The translations under genes and the position numbers were made by a program. The notes under the pieces are model-generated. The model was not told the origin of the DNA and did no database searches. It saw only the letters and a program-made list of their open reading frames with translations. From Corallium rubrum (lineage: Eukaryota; Cnidaria; Anthozoa; Scleralcyonacea; Coralliidae), in assembly GCA_964035015.1 (NCBI GenBank), contig CAXIUP010000130.1, forward strand, positions 62,001 through 126,000: 64,000 nucleotides of DNA. Reading direction: 5' to 3'. Shown piece after piece: positions 22,168-34,216 of the stretch (its first letter is position 1; every line of letters begins with the position of its first letter).

Positions 22168-23409
22168 ATGTCGACTTCGAAGATCGAAAGACTCAAGGCG
22201 ATCAGAGGAGCCCATCGAGGAGTATGCACAAAACTAGAAAGGGAGACGAGCGATTTAATATCACAAGAACCCACTGAGGAAATAACAAGCCGACTCGAGG
22301 TTATTAGCTGTTTACTGGAAGGGAAACAAAAGACCCTCAGTGATATCGACGAACAAATCACTTCATTGTGCGATTTAAACGACATCACAAAAGAAATCGA
22401 AGATTCCGAGTCAATCGTAGCCAGGATTATCGAATGCCGAAAGAAGATCAAAGATGCGAAACCAGTCGTTATTAGCAGTGGTCAACAACCTACCATTTAT
22501 GTTCAGTCGGATACAACTCAAAGTCATACAAGCAACGTCGTCAAACCACGTCTACCAAAATTATCTCTACCGAAGTTCAAAGGCGATGTAACGAAGTGGA
22601 CCTCATTTTGGGACTCGTTTAACAATGCAATTCATTTGAACAGTGATATATCCCCAATCGACAAGTTCAACTATTTAAACGCTCAACTCGAAGGCAACGC
22701 CGCGAGAGCTATTCAAGGTTTAACTCTCACAAGTGCAAATTACACCGACGCCATTAAAATGTTGCAAGAACGTTTTGGCAAACCACAAATCATCATATCA
22801 GCGCACATGGATGAAATCCTAAAAATTCAAGCCAGCACTGATGGTCGACTATCTTCACTACGATATGTGTACGACAGAATCAGCGTAAACGCGAGAGGTT
22901 TGGCATCACTTGGTGTGTCATCTGATCAATATGGAAGTCTTTTAGTACCTATTATCATGTCTAAACTTCCCAGTGATGTAAGACTGCAAATCGCTCGTAA
23001 GAACACCAACGAAATTTGGAAAATAGACGACCTTCTCGAAGCCATCAAATTCGAAATCGACGCCCGAGAATCTAACGAAGGGACAAAAACAAGTGGTATT
23101 GACAACCGCAAGCCTTCAGGTAACAACAAAGGTCATATGCCGCTCGGTGGCAGCGCTTTGTTTACAAAAACAACAGGGTCAGGGGAGTTTAAGATTCGTT
23201 GTGCCTTCTGTAGTGGTTTACATTATTCTGCATCCTGTGAAGTTGTGACTGCCTACCAAAGTCGAAAGGAAATCCTCGCAAAACACGGTCGGTGTTATAA
23301 TTGTCTTCGAAAGGGGCATCACTTGAAAGATTGCACAAGCGAAAGGAACTGTAGACATTGTAGGCTAACAAACGTCATCATCAATCAATCTGCGACAAGG
23401 TTCATGTAA
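22168..23409 (+). CDS. BEL/Pao Gag
   Basis: 413 codons from the first ATG after the leader. An N-terminal coiled-coil-rich region is followed by a capsid-like DUF1759 region (LPKLSLPKFKGDVTKWTSFW, about residues 130-150) and a zinc knuckle CYNCLRKGHHLKDC (about 376-389), with a second knuckle beginning CRHC. The frame leaves the expected second knuckle just after CRHC. A -1 frame continues with matching knuckle residues (ANKRHHQSIC) into pol. The stop at 23407 therefore looks secondary. Packages the element RNA in virus-like particles. Confidence 0.9.
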   Translation: MSTSKIERLKAIRGAHRGVCTKLERETSDLISQEPTEEITSRLEVISCLLEGKQKTLSDIDEQITSLCDLNDITKEIEDSESIVARIIECRKKIKDAKPVVISSGQQPTIYVQSDTTQSHTSNVVKPRLPKLSLPKFKGDVTKWTSFWDSFNNAIHLNSDISPIDKFNYLNAQLEGNAARAIQGLTLTSANYTDAIKMLQERFGKPQIIISAHMDEILKIQASTDGRLSSLRYVYDRISVNARGLASLGVSSDQYGSLLVPIIMSKLPSDVRLQIARKNTNEIWKIDDLLEAIKFEIDARESNEGTKTSGIDNRKPSGNNKGHMPLGGSALFTKTTGSGEFKIRCAFCSGLHYSASCEVVTAYQSRKEILAKHGRCYNCLRKGHHLKDCTSERNCRHCRLTNVIINQSATRFM

Positions 23410-23414
23410 AGAAG

Positions 23415-25124
23415 TTGGAAGAAACTCCGACACAAGTCTCAAGTGACACCACAACAAGTGAAACAGTTACTACAACTACTACGAGCAACACAGCTGGAAA
23501 GAAACGACATGGAGTGCTTTTGCAAACAGCCCGAGCTATTGCTCTTGATGAAACCGGAGACGTTTCTGTTTCTGTCCGAATTCTCCTTGATAACGGAAGT
23601 CAGCGCTCATATTTAACAGATAATTTGCGTTCCAAGTTAAAATTGAAGTCTGTTCAGCGCGAGAAACTCAATATCAATACATTTGGTGAGAATCGTTTCA
23701 AGACACAGAAGAGCGACCTGGTCCACCTACGACTCCAACGACCTGGAAACCCTGAAACAATTGATATTTCTGCATTAACTTTTCCAGTTATATGCTCAGC
23801 CTTGCCTTTGAGAGTGAATCTCGATGACCACCCTCACCTTCAAGATTTAGACTTGGCCGAGGACTTTGACAATGACAACCACGATACAATCGATGTACTC
23901 ATTGGTTCCGATTACTATTGGGACATTGTTTCGAGTGAATCTGTTCGAGGAGAGTCAGGTCCCACTGCCGTAAATAGTAAATTGGGTTGGCTTGTTTCTG
24001 GTCCAACAGATTCATCAACACCCTACAACAATGCCTCCACCACCAACTTGATTATTTCTGGTGCACCACCTCCCTGTCAATTCGAAACCGATGATGAAGT
24101 AGTGGCTGTGTTAAGAAGATTTGGGGAAACCGACAGTATCGGCATAAGAGATGATAAAGATCTTGAAGAGAAATTCAATGGTCAACCATCGTTATCAGTG
24201 AACCAAAGTAAACAACCTGTCTTCGAAGAAAGTGATGGTCGTTACGAAGTGGGTTTGCCCTGGATAGAAGATTATTCACCATCTTCGACCAACTACCGAA
24301 TGTGTGAAAACCGGTTGAAGTCCTTACACCACAAGCTGAAAAACGAGCCAAACCTGCTTCGCGATTATGATGAAATCGTCAAAGATCAACTACAAAAGGG
24401 GATAGTTGAAAGGGTCCTAGGACCGATCAGTGATGCAACTGAAGAGAAGTCGAAGGGAGTTCATTATTCACCTCACCATGCGGTAGTCCGAAAAAATCGT
24501 GAGACAACAAAGGTTCGAGTCGTGTATGATGGATCAGCCAAGTATTCAAAAGAAGAGCGATCTTTGAATGATTGCTTAGAAGTCGGTGAAAATTACATCC
24601 CTCATGTTTTTGATCAACTAACGAAGTTTCGATGGAACGCGATCGGTCTCACTGGTGACATAGAGAAAGCTTTTTTAATGGTGGGTATCAAGCCAGTCGA
24701 CAGAGACATGCTCCGTTTCTTGTGGTATGAAGACCCATTTTCCTCGAAGCCCGAAATAGCAGTATATCGTTTTAACCGACTTGTGTTTGGCCTACGACCA
24801 TCGCCTTCGATCTTAGGTGCAACGATAGAGCATCATTTACGTTTGTTTAAACAAAGCGAGCCTGAGATGGTAGAATTATTGGAGAAGTCTTTATACGTGG
24901 ATGATTTGATCACTGGAGAGGAGAATGAAGAGAAAGCCTTCAACGTGTACAAGAAATCAAAGGAAATAATGGCAAAGGGTGGATTCAACCTTCGCAAATG
25001 GAATTCGAACTCGCACAGGTTGTTGAAGTCTATCGAGAATTATGAAACCTTGCACGAGCACGCCAAATCAACATCGAATGTCACAACCGAAGATGACGAG
25101 TCATATGCAAAATCATCGAATTAA
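23415..25124 (+). CDS. BEL/Pao Pol, part 1: protease and reverse transcriptase
   Basis: The open frame extends upstream of the displayed ATG into the gag knuckle, so gag-pol was one frame. Aspartic protease with ILLDNGSQRSYL (about residues 56-67), then the reverse transcriptase with TKVRVVYDGSAKYS, LTGDIEKAFLMV and YVDDL (about 493-497). The frame ends at a premature TAA after ...ESYAK. The reading continues one frame back in the next ORF, with an A4 run at the break. Confidence 0.92.
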   Translation: MEETPTQVSSDTTTSETVTTTTTSNTAGKKRHGVLLQTARAIALDETGDVSVSVRILLDNGSQRSYLTDNLRSKLKLKSVQREKLNINTFGENRFKTQKSDLVHLRLQRPGNPETIDISALTFPVICSALPLRVNLDDHPHLQDLDLAEDFDNDNHDTIDVLIGSDYYWDIVSSESVRGESGPTAVNSKLGWLVSGPTDSSTPYNNASTTNLIISGAPPPCQFETDDEVVAVLRRFGETDSIGIRDDKDLEEKFNGQPSLSVNQSKQPVFEESDGRYEVGLPWIEDYSPSSTNYRMCENRLKSLHHKLKNEPNLLRDYDEIVKDQLQKGIVERVLGPISDATEEKSKGVHYSPHHAVVRKNRETTKVRVVYDGSAKYSKEERSLNDCLEVGENYIPHVFDQLTKFRWNAIGLTGDIEKAFLMVGIKPVDRDMLRFLWYEDPFSSKPEIAVYRFNRLVFGLRPSPSILGATIEHHLRLFKQSEPEMVELLEKSLYVDDLITGEENEEKAFNVYKKSKEIMAKGGFNLRKWNSNSHRLLKSIENYETLHEHAKSTSNVTTEDDESYAKSSN

Positions 25125-27730
25125 AGAACGATTCCACTGTCAAGGTTCTGGGACTGAACTGGGACACACATACTGATGAATTTTTCTTCGACTTCACTGA
25201 TTTGGCAAAGTATGGAAAGTCTCTTCCTGAGACAAAGCGTTCAGTTCTCAGTCTGACAGCCAAGATATTTGACCCGATTGGATTCTTGACGCCTTCTACC
25301 ATCCAAATGAAGATCTTATTTCAACAACTCTGTCTGAACAAAACCAACTGGGATGGCGACCTAGAAGGAAATCTCCTTCAAACATGGAGGTCACTTCTAG
25401 ACGAGTGGGAATGTCTCAACAAGGTACGTATTCCCCGTTGTTACTTTTCATCGAGCCCTGTGGAAATTCAGATTCATGGTTTCAGTGACGCTTCAGACCG
25501 TGCATATGCTGCAGTTATTTACCTGCGTTCGATCTATGAAGATGGCCGAATTCAAGTCCGTTTGGTAGCTTCAAAGTCTAGAGTAGCACCAATAAAGAAG
25601 CAAACAATTCCTCGCTTGGAATTGTTGGGAGCAGTTCTACTTGCAAGACTTGTCAACCAGTTTAATTCGACCGTTAAGCAATTGAGAACAATCAATTGGA
25701 CAGACTCCATGACCACCATGTGTTGGATAAAGAACGAACGAATATGGAAGCAATACGTACAGCATCGCGTAGAAGAAATACGAAGTTTAACCTCCAAGGA
25801 TTCGTGGAGACATTGTCCAGGCCAATTGAATCCCGCCGACATTCCCTCTCGTGGCCTAAACGCAAAGGACCTTTCTGTCAACACAACTTGGTGGAATGGC
25901 CCATCGTTTCTACTCCGACCAGAGTGTGAATGGCCTAAACCTCAATCGACACAAGAAGAAAACAAATTAGCCCTACAAGAAGCTACAAAGAACACGCCTA
26001 ATATTTCTTACTCGTTATTGAATTCGTCCGAATTCCCAGCTCCAAACATCGACGCAGTAATCGACATCGAGCGTTTTGGCAACCAAATAAAGTTACTTCG
26101 CGTTACAGCTTTGGTAATGAAATTTATTAAAGAGCTAAAGAATCGTGTATTATCGAAGGAAACTCGTACGTCAACTAACGAAATCCTGACGGCCTCGGAG
26201 TTGTACGATGCAGAAACGTTGTGGATCAAGTCTGTCCAAGCCAGTTCTTTCGACAAAGAAATTAGATTTCTTACACAAAAGAAGTCAAAGGACGAGAGTT
26301 CTTTGACATTAAAATATGTTACGCAATTTGGTCTATATCTGGATCAACGGGGAGTCGTCCGTTGTGGTGGAAGGATTGGTAATAGTACGTTGTCATCAAA
26401 CAGCAAGAATCCAATCTTACTACCTTCAAAGCACAAATTTGTCAGCTTGCTTATCGATCATACTCATAAAGCTGTACTTCACAGTGGAATCAGGGACACT
26501 CTGACCACATTAAGGGAACGTTTCTGGGTCATCCGTGGACGTGAAGCGGTTAAGAAAGTCATCCGACATTGCGTTGTTTGCCTCAAACATGAAGGAGCCT
26601 TCTACAAACCTCAGCAACCTACCGATTTGCCATACACTAGAGTTTCAGATGATCCACCTTTCACGCACGTTGGACTAGATTTTGCAGGTCCCATTTATTT
26701 CGATTCAAAGGCGCTAAAGATTGACGACAAGCAGTCTAATAAGGTGTACGTATGTTTGTTTACATGCGCTTCGACGAGAGCCGTACACTTGGAACTTTGC
26801 CGAAGTTTGAATGTTTCAGATTTCTTGCTGGCCTTCAGAAGATTCTCTAGTCGACGAGGACTACCCGCTACTTTAACCTCCGACAACGCTAAGACATTCA
26901 AGTCTTCAAACAAAGAAATGCGCAGAATAACCAGGTCGGACGAGGTGAAACGCTACCTTGTCGACAATCGAATCACCTGGAATTTCATCATCGAAAAAGC
27001 CCCTTGGTGGGGCGGGTTTTGGGAGAGACTGGTTCGGAGCATTAAAAGACCTCTCAAGAAAATATTGGGACGTTCGACGTTGAATTATGAAGAGATTCGT
27101 ACGATCTTGGTGGAAATAGAGACGGTGGTCAATTCCAGACCTATTACTTATGTTTACGACGATACAGAGTCAATTTCTTATCCGCTGACTCCTTCAAATC
27201 TTATCTATGGACGGCGTATTAGCTCAACACCAAACAGCGCTCATCATGAAATTATCAGCACCCACAAGTCTTTGACGAGAAGAGCTCGTCATCACAGAAA
27301 TCTGTTGCAACAAATGACTGAACAATGGAGGAGAGAATACTTAACCGAACTACGAGAACAATCGAATGTAACGAAAGGAGACAACGCCCAGGAAGTATCT
27401 GTTGGAGATATAGTGGTATTGAAGAAGGACTCGACTGCACGATGTAATTGGAAACTCGCAAAGGTAGAGGAACTTATTCCAGGAGCTGATGGAAAGGTAC
27501 GCGCTGTTATCGTCAAGGTGGCAAACAGTGATAAACGTCCAGTTTATTTGCGAAGGGTCGTGCAACATTTGATTCCCATTGAAGTGAAAGCCAGTGATGA
27601 CAACGAATTGCAACAACCGATGCGGCCGATTGCTAATCAATCTGATCCAGTTGTGCAAGACAATAGCTCAAGACCCCGACGTAACGCTGCGGTAATTGGA
27701 GAACTTGTTCGAAGAGAACAGAACTCTTAA
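25125..27730 (+). CDS. BEL/Pao Pol, part 2: RNase H and integrase
   Basis: The second pol frame is open from the break near 25112 (first ATG 25202). It holds the end of the RT domain (TKRSVLSLTAKIFDPIGFLT), RNase H (HGFSDASDRAYAA, PRLELLGAVL, NWTDS), the integrase HHCC zinc site (LIDHTHKAVLHSG...HCVVCLKH), the DDE core (VGLDFAGP, TLTSDNAKTF, WWGGFWERLVR) and the C-terminal DUF5641 region (VGDIVVL). All catalytic acidic residues are present, so only the frameshift argues against activity. Confidence 0.93.
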
Positions 27731-27775
27731 ATTGTGTTTGAATTTCTTGTTAAAGTTTATCACTAGAGTGAATAA

Positions 27776-27786
27776 ACTTTGGGGAG
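27776..27786 (+). other. Polypurine tract-like segment
   Basis: ACTTTGGGGAG ends immediately at the 3' LTR. Purine-rich only in its second half, but in the correct place for plus-strand priming. Confidence 0.55.
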
Positions 27787-27972
27787 TGTTGAAAACGTGA
27801 TCGGACACGTGACAGTGATTTTACTGTTTATTTACAAAACTGGTTTTTCCAGTTTTGATCACATGATTAGTATATAATTTTGTACATATTTTATAAATAA
27901 ATCAGTTGATATTGTAAATTTCGATCGAGTGTTTTATCTATTCGTAAGCTAGAAAATTTACTGTTTTCTAAA
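27787..27972 (+). repeat. 3' LTR (186 bp)
   Basis: Matches the 5' LTR base for base by eye and is followed by the GGACA duplication at 27973-27977. Confidence 0.92.
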
Positions 27973-28170
27973 GGACACGACCAACGTAAACTCGGGCGAG
28001 AGGGGAGGTTTGAAACGATACTTAGAGCGAGGTTCCTCTGTTACGTTGGATAGGTTGTAATAATCATAAGTTGGCGTTGTCAAACATCTTATACCACAGT
28101 TCCCCTGTATTTTCGATGTTGACGCATTTTTAGTAAATCTTTGGAAATACTTTAAATATCGCCCTTTGCA

Positions 28171-28392
28171 ATGAACTTTTTAGAGAATTCAGCAGATATA
28201 TACGGTGATGACGTAACACCAGTTTGCCCTAGTGTAACACGCTGGACAGCTCACGAAAGGGCTTGTCGGACATTTTTTAAAGGATACAGACACTTTCCTA
28301 ATGCCCTAACTTCTTGTTATAATGAAAGAAAAGAGCCCGAAGCATTAGGGCTGTTCATTCAAGCAACATCGATGGAGAATGTAGCATTGTAG
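28171..28392 (+). pseudogene. hAT transposase fragment (second, opposite strand)
   Basis: A 73-codon open segment containing CPSVTRWTAHERACRTFFKGY and CYNERKEPEALGLFIQATS. This matches the later part of DUF4371/ZMYM-type hAT transposases (the P-S/T-R-W-x-x-R/H motif). It is on the opposite strand to the relic at 21.7 kb, so it is another copy or a rearranged piece. Confidence 0.55.
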
Positions 28393-28681
28393 CAACGATA
28401 TTGATGTTGCTTGAGGTATTTACAAATGTTTTGATTTGTACTATGAAATGCATAGATCCCTCTCATTTATACCAGGAAATATTATACTATTTTGTCTCCG
28501 GGGGGGGGGGGGGGGCAGTAGGGAAGGTTAAATTCCACAAAAATATGAGAACTCAAAACGGCATAATCCCCGAGCCCAGGCGTAGGGCCAAAGGCCCGGA
28601 GCCCGGTGAGGGTGCTAATCTCGACATGCGTGGAGTCCATTTTACACGCGAGATGAAAAGCTGAAAGTAATTCTGAAACCT

Positions 28682-28685
<4 letters not shown>

Positions 28686-28732
<47 letters not shown>
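28686..28732. repeat. AT microsatellite
   Basis: Pure AT run. Its counterpart in the right arm is longer (62738-62802). Confidence 0.95.
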
Positions 28733-28734
<2 letters not shown>

Positions 28735-29019
28735 ATCAAATCCACAACTTGCGCACTTCGGATAGCTGGGTGCTGGTAACTGTTAAATTACTCAAGCTCT
28801 ACTTGAAATTTAAAAGAGAACAACGAAGAAAAGGATAGTGAAAGAGTCAACTGAGATGGGCTAAGAAACAAACAGCTGATTTAATATAATCTTGAAGCGA
28901 AACCAGAGAACCTGAAGAAACCAAACGCTGTATGGTAAACAAAAACTCAATGAATTGCAGTGTTTGTGGTCACTCAGTTGTCTTAAAGTTAACGGTAGGG
29001 GATTTGCATTTATTTAGTA

Positions 29020-30065
29020 CTAGAAATACATGAATGCAACAACCCCTCGCCGGCTTTTATTAAATGCTCTTTTGAAACACCCCCCACCCAATGACCCACC
29101 AACCCTGATTAAAATAAGCACTGATGTTACAGCCAATATAAAAACAAACAGATATATAAACAAATGATAATCCTCAACATAATTCTACATATCAAAGCAA
29201 AACTCAGATTTCATTATTAAATTCTGGTTGTACAAAATATGTTTTTAGGAGGTTTCAAAAGGGATTATTTTAACAAGCTTTAAATGGCTTCCCTATACAT
29301 ATACATGCATGTCTTGCAAAGGCAGAATTAAAAGTCAACAGCTCAAAAATTACATTTAAAATAGAGTCCGAGATAAAAACAATTCGCTAGAATCAGATTC
29401 TAGAAGGAAGTATTAAATAGACAACGTTTCAGTCGAAAATTTGGAAATACTGTACAGCCAAAAAAATCGCCAAAGCCCATGAGTATTTACATGTAATAAT
29501 ACATTTAAGCTTTATATAAAGGTAGTGTTTTACTTTTAAGTTAGCTTTAATTAAGCTGATTTATGGTTTGGACGAGCAAAGGGAAAGCATGAAAACGTGA
29601 AGCTGTATATTGTTTAGGTTAATAAGCGAAAACATGAAAACAACAAGAATCCTACCGTATTTTGACCACGGAGTTACTACAAACACTGCAATTCAGATCG
29701 AGTTCTTGTTTACCATACGGTGACACGGTGTTTGGTTTCTTCAAGTTCTCTGGTTTCTCTTCAAGATATATTAAACAAGTTGTTTGTATCCTTCTCTTCT
29801 TTGTGCTCCATTTCGTTTCGTTTAAATAAACAAAGGCAAAATACTATTTGCTTGAGAGTTTATAGTTTTCTTCATCGCTAGTCAATTCTTACCGCGTGAC
29901 ACCATACTAAACATATATATATAAATATATATATATATAAATAAACTATGTCCGAGATTTCCTCTCCCTCACTTTTTCTACACGCGTGTAAAATGGACTC
30001 CACGCGTGTCGAGATTAGCACCCTCACCAGGCTCCGGGCCTTCGGCCCTCCACCCAGCTCGGGGA
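29020..30065 (-). mobile_element. Nested Helitron, left arm
   Basis: Read on the minus strand it starts A|TCCCCGAGCTGGG and ends TGTATTTCTAG|TA. It shares the GGCCCGGAGCC..GGTGAGGGTGCTAATCTCGAC 5' block with the other family members. The same insertion is present in the right arm (61413-62461), so it predates the duplication. Confidence 0.78.
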
Positions 30066-30618
30066 TTATAAATAATTATATTTATTTAGTATTTATATAT
30101 TGTGTAAATGCCAAGAACGGTATACAGTTCAGTATACCTTGACGTTGTCCTTATGTTGTTTTCAAGTTTTCGCTTAACCTAAAACAATATACAGCTTCAT
30201 GTTTTCGTGCTTTCCCTTTGCTCGTTCAAACCATAAGTCAGCTTAACTAAAGCTAACTTAAAACACTATGTAGATGCGATGTTTTTCATTGACTTATTAT
30301 TAAAAATACTCATGGGCTTTGTCGATTTTCTTGGTTATATTTCCAAATTTTCGACTGAAACGTTGATCTGTTTATTAATACTTCTTTCAGGAATCCGATT
30401 ATACTGAATTGTTTTATCTCAGACTATTTAAATGTAATTTTTTATTTCTGCCTTTGCAAAACATGTATGTATGGGGAAGCCATTTGAAGGTTTGCTAAAT
30501 ATAATCCCTTTTGAAACCTCCTAAAAACAATATATTTTTTACAAGCAGAATTTAATAATGAAATTGGTATGTTCAACTTCATTAAATCAGTTTTATTGGT
30601 CATCTTATCCATAAATTA

Positions 30619-31912
30619 TCCCCGAGCCAGGCGTAGGGCCGAAGGCCCGGAGGCCGGTGAGGGTGCTAATCTCGACATGCGTGGAGTCCACTTTACACGC
30701 GTGTTCAAATGCGAATCAGTTTGAGCGATCTGAATATTTGTATATATATATATGTGTGTGGACGGACCACGCGCGGTGAAGATTGTAGGGCACTGGAAAC
30801 AATATAGTTCTTGACAAGAAAGATTTGAAGTAATATATTCTTGACAAAAAGACTTGAGAAAGGAGTTTTGGGGATACGTACATTCATTTCAAAAGAACAG
30901 AAACAAATCAACGTCTTGACTAAAGGAAACCCGTCAAACCGAACCTCGAAAGAGGGAAAAAGATATAGAAAACCAACGATGATAAAGGCCGAAAAGTTTA
31001 AGCTACGGTAAAAATATAGAGCAGTCGCTCTCAGTAATCACGAACACTTAATAGTAGCAAAACTGTTCGAGTTTCCCTGTTTACATCTATGACTGTTAAT
31101 TTTGTTTTATATTATGACATTTTGTGTGTCCTTGAAGTCCGTTTTAAATGTATCATATCCATAATTGCATGTTTTTTCTTGCCGATGTCCGTTGTATTTT
31201 TTACCTGTACATGTGGCTGCCGTCTTATCTTCTTTTAAATAGTTTTCTTTTTGTAAAACTACTTAATATGACTAAGTAGCGGTTGTTTATAATAAATTTA
31301 GCATAAAAAATGGAAAAGGAACATTTTTTTAAAACATACAAATGCTGTTGAAATATTTATTAAGGCCATTGGCATTAACATGTATGTGAAAACATTTTCA
31401 GCAATTCTGATTTCGAAATGAAAAACTGTTTTTGTTATATTTGTTTAAATAAATTTAAAATATCATAAATGAATACCAACCAGGCAGTTTGAGTAGTTTT
31501 CAAAATGCAAATATTTTTAGATACCAAGGGTCTTTGTGAACATGGAAAGAAAGAACTGTACAATATAACCCTAATATTTTGATAAAATTTTGACGCCTGC
31601 TTCAGTAGCGTGGTGGTAACATCGTCGGCTTGCATGCGAACGAGATCGAGTTCGAAACCTGGGAGGCGACATGCAAATTTTTTCATCTCAATATATTTTA
31701 CAAAATATCATCCTTAAATTTTTCTTTGTTTTTTTGTTGCATTTTTCTTTAAAAAAATAGAGTTTTTGTTTTTTATTTCAAATATTCTACCAGAATTAAA
31801 ACTATATTTTCATTCCGACAGGAGTAGCTATTTCCAGGCCTCCAATAAAAAAAGAGCGCAAGGGGGTTGCTGTAAAAGCAGGCGAGGGGTTATTGCATTT
31901 ATGTATTTCTAG
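30619..31912 (+). mobile_element. Nested Helitron, left-arm only
   Basis: A|TCCCCGAGCCAGGCG ... TGTATTTCTAG|T. The right arm has the uninterrupted site AAATTA|TTTAATTAAC at about 60877/60878. This shows an exact A|T insertion with no duplicated or lost bases. 1294 bp, non-coding; it carries a tRNA-like segment near 31.6 kb. Confidence 0.85.
31595..31667 (+). pseudogene. tRNA-derived segment (SINE head or relic)
   Basis: A-box-like TAGCGTGGTGGTAACATCG and B-box-like GAGTTCGAAACC are correctly spaced, with outer GCCT/AGGC pairing. The stems have mismatches, so it is a relic rather than a tRNA gene. Confidence 0.4.
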
Positions 31913-32235
31913 TTTAATTAACTTGACTGTATATCAGGAGTGCTTATTATAATCAGGGGGTGGGTGTTTGGGTGGGGGGTGTTTCAAAAAAGCATGCAAA
32001 AGTGGGCGAGGGGTTGTTGCATTTATGTATTCCTAGTTAGTCTTTTATGAAGCGTGAAAATGTCCTATAATTATCCTCTCTTTGAACACTAAATACAGTA
32101 ATAATCCAAATATATTACAGTGTTCAATCATACTGGTACAACTGCAATTTGGTGCAATATACTGTAAAATATAAAAGGACCTCGCACAATCTATTTGTCT
32201 AAGTATTACTGGTGATAAGAAAATCTTAGGCATAC

Positions 32236-32283
32236 CTCTTGAGTCTCATTAACTTCACTACTCTGACTGGTGCTGGCATCCAT
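32236..32283 (-). CDS. Candidate first coding exon (left-arm copy)
   Basis: ATG in good context, 16 codons (MDASTSQSSEVNETQE), then donor GAG|GTATGC. The counterpart in the right arm at 60508-60555 is conserved. The next exon would lie beyond the Helitron boundary and is not found, so the gene is truncated in both arms. Confidence 0.3.
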
Positions 32284-34216
32284 TTTCCCTCTTTTATGTC
32301 TCCTTGACGAGTAAAAGAAAAAAAAAGAACCACATTGATTACAAAAAGTTCTGGTATAAAAGGAGCATGGCCAGGCGGCCCTTCGATTTTTCATCAACCA
32401 TCAGTATTACTTCATTGCTTCTCCAAGGTTTTTCAAAACACAAGTATACACTGTAAATCTTTACACGGTTCTCATTATTTGCCATTAACGAAACAGTTCT
32501 TGGAAGAACTCTTCAGTTAAGTTAAGTTCAGTTCACAACAGTTCCAGTAAGAAACTAAAACTATTCAGTATCAAAGATATCACCATTTCACCATGGTTTA
32601 AAACGAATCGGTTTATAGTAAAACTCGAAATTAATACTGCACTTACGGTTCGTGATCGGCCATTTACAACGCCATAGAGTGGTTTGGTAAAATCTTGACT
32701 TGAGCAATTGTACGTGCAGACACACGACTTCAAGTGCCAGACCCATACATCTCAGAGCCCCTACCATATACGGTATATATGTACACGTGACTTCTAAATA
32801 TGGAGAGAATACAATTAATCGTCATTCATAATTTTTGCACAGGGTAGAGTGCTGTATAAGGCAGTGTTGAACACCTCTACATATTTGTCGAACTCTTTGT
32901 TTAGTTTATTATTTTACTCTGTCTATATAATTATTTCATATAACCTATACCACGAGTTTGTTTTTATACTGTATTGCGAAGAATATTATGTTGCATACTG
33001 TCAGCTGGTCCGCAGGATATAAATTTTAAAAATTAATATGGCGGATTTTCATAACAATTTGTTATATAAACAGGACTTTTTTTTTGTATGTGCAAGCAGG
33101 GTGGGATAAATTTTGTGTAAAGTTGGCTCAAAATAGAGTTCAAATGCTAGGCCAACTGGACACCAATATGACTTTGATTGTTTGTTCGATGATTTTGATG
33201 AGTCATATAATTGGTTTGACTTGGTAATAAATTGAAATGCCATGCAGTAAGGCTACTTAAAAAATAATAGTTGGTGATCATCCTCGCCTGCCCACAAAAA
33301 AGGGCCCATTTTATTTTTTTTTAAAACAACTTCTATCGACGTTAAAAATTTATGCATGTGCCTTTGCAATTGAAAGACAGCAGAAAACCAATAACGTTCG
33401 TGAGTTTTGACCCATGATACCTTTATATTCGTTCAGAGAAAACAAGCAGTGGGTGTTGCCTAAATTTTAAAGTTGTGGTTGTCAGAGTTGTGTTGTACCC
33501 AGGGTTGTGAGCTAGTTAAAATATAAAGCCGCAACTTTTTATTTTATTTTAATTTAAAAATTTGCCTAAGGCTGGTGCACAGCAAAAGGACACAAGGTCC
33601 CCTACAAGACTTGGTCACCAAAAAACCATTGACTGTTTATATCAGAGACATTTGGCATAAAAGCTGCAGCTTATTTTCTTCTGATTGCTTTTATTAAAGA
33701 TGAAGTACCTTGTCATGTGTTTATTTGGCTAATTGTGAATAGTTGAAGTTAAATGTTCAAGATAAATGATTAAATCTTCCAAATCTTACGGAACCCTTGC
33801 CACAAGAGTCATGTATACTCCAAGTAAAAAAACAACAAAAAAACCCAACCACCTTTTGGCAAAAGTAAAGGACAATCACCAACTATTTTTTTTTAAGTGT
33901 CCTAATTGCTAGTATCACTAGCACTGTTTACTACTGTAGTTGTTCTCTTGTTTCACTGTTACTATGCAGTACATATGTACAGTGTTTCAAAATATAATTT
34001 TTTGATTTGTACGGACTCAGACCACGTTGTATATTATAAAATGTATTTGGCAGTTCAAAAATCTAATATTATACAACAATTAACAACTACAGTACCGCTC
34101 AGAAGTAACCTAACAAAAACCGCGGTCCATCGGCGGTCGATCAGCGGTTGAACCGTAACCGAAAACCCCGTGAAGTTAGCTGCCAATTCGCCAGCTGCCA
34201 ATTCACTGCCAATTAA

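Larger units (their letters stand above)
21891..27972 (+). mobile_element. Full-length BEL/Pao LTR retrotransposon
   Basis: Identical LTRs, a 5-bp target duplication, a primer-binding site, gag with zinc knuckles, and pol with protease, reverse transcriptase, RNase H and integrase in BEL/Pao order. The coding region is broken by two one-base losses (about 23362 and 25112), otherwise one gag-pol frame. LTR identity indicates recent insertion. Confidence 0.95.
28567..32036 (+). mobile_element. Outer Helitron, left arm
   Basis: 5' end A|TCCCCGAGCCCAGGCG, 3' end ...GTATTCCTAG|T, i.e. TC...CTAG between A and T as in Helitrons, with no target duplication. A weak 3' stem ATGCAA...TTGCAT lies before CTAG. 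It contains two further Helitrons (29020-30065 minus and 30619-31912 plus). No Rep/helicase coding; non-autonomous. Confidence 0.75.

Noticed and set aside
28482-28745. ORF with Ile-Tyr repeats and a Pro-rich end
   Set aside because: Read-through of an AT microsatellite, a Helitron end and a poly-G run.
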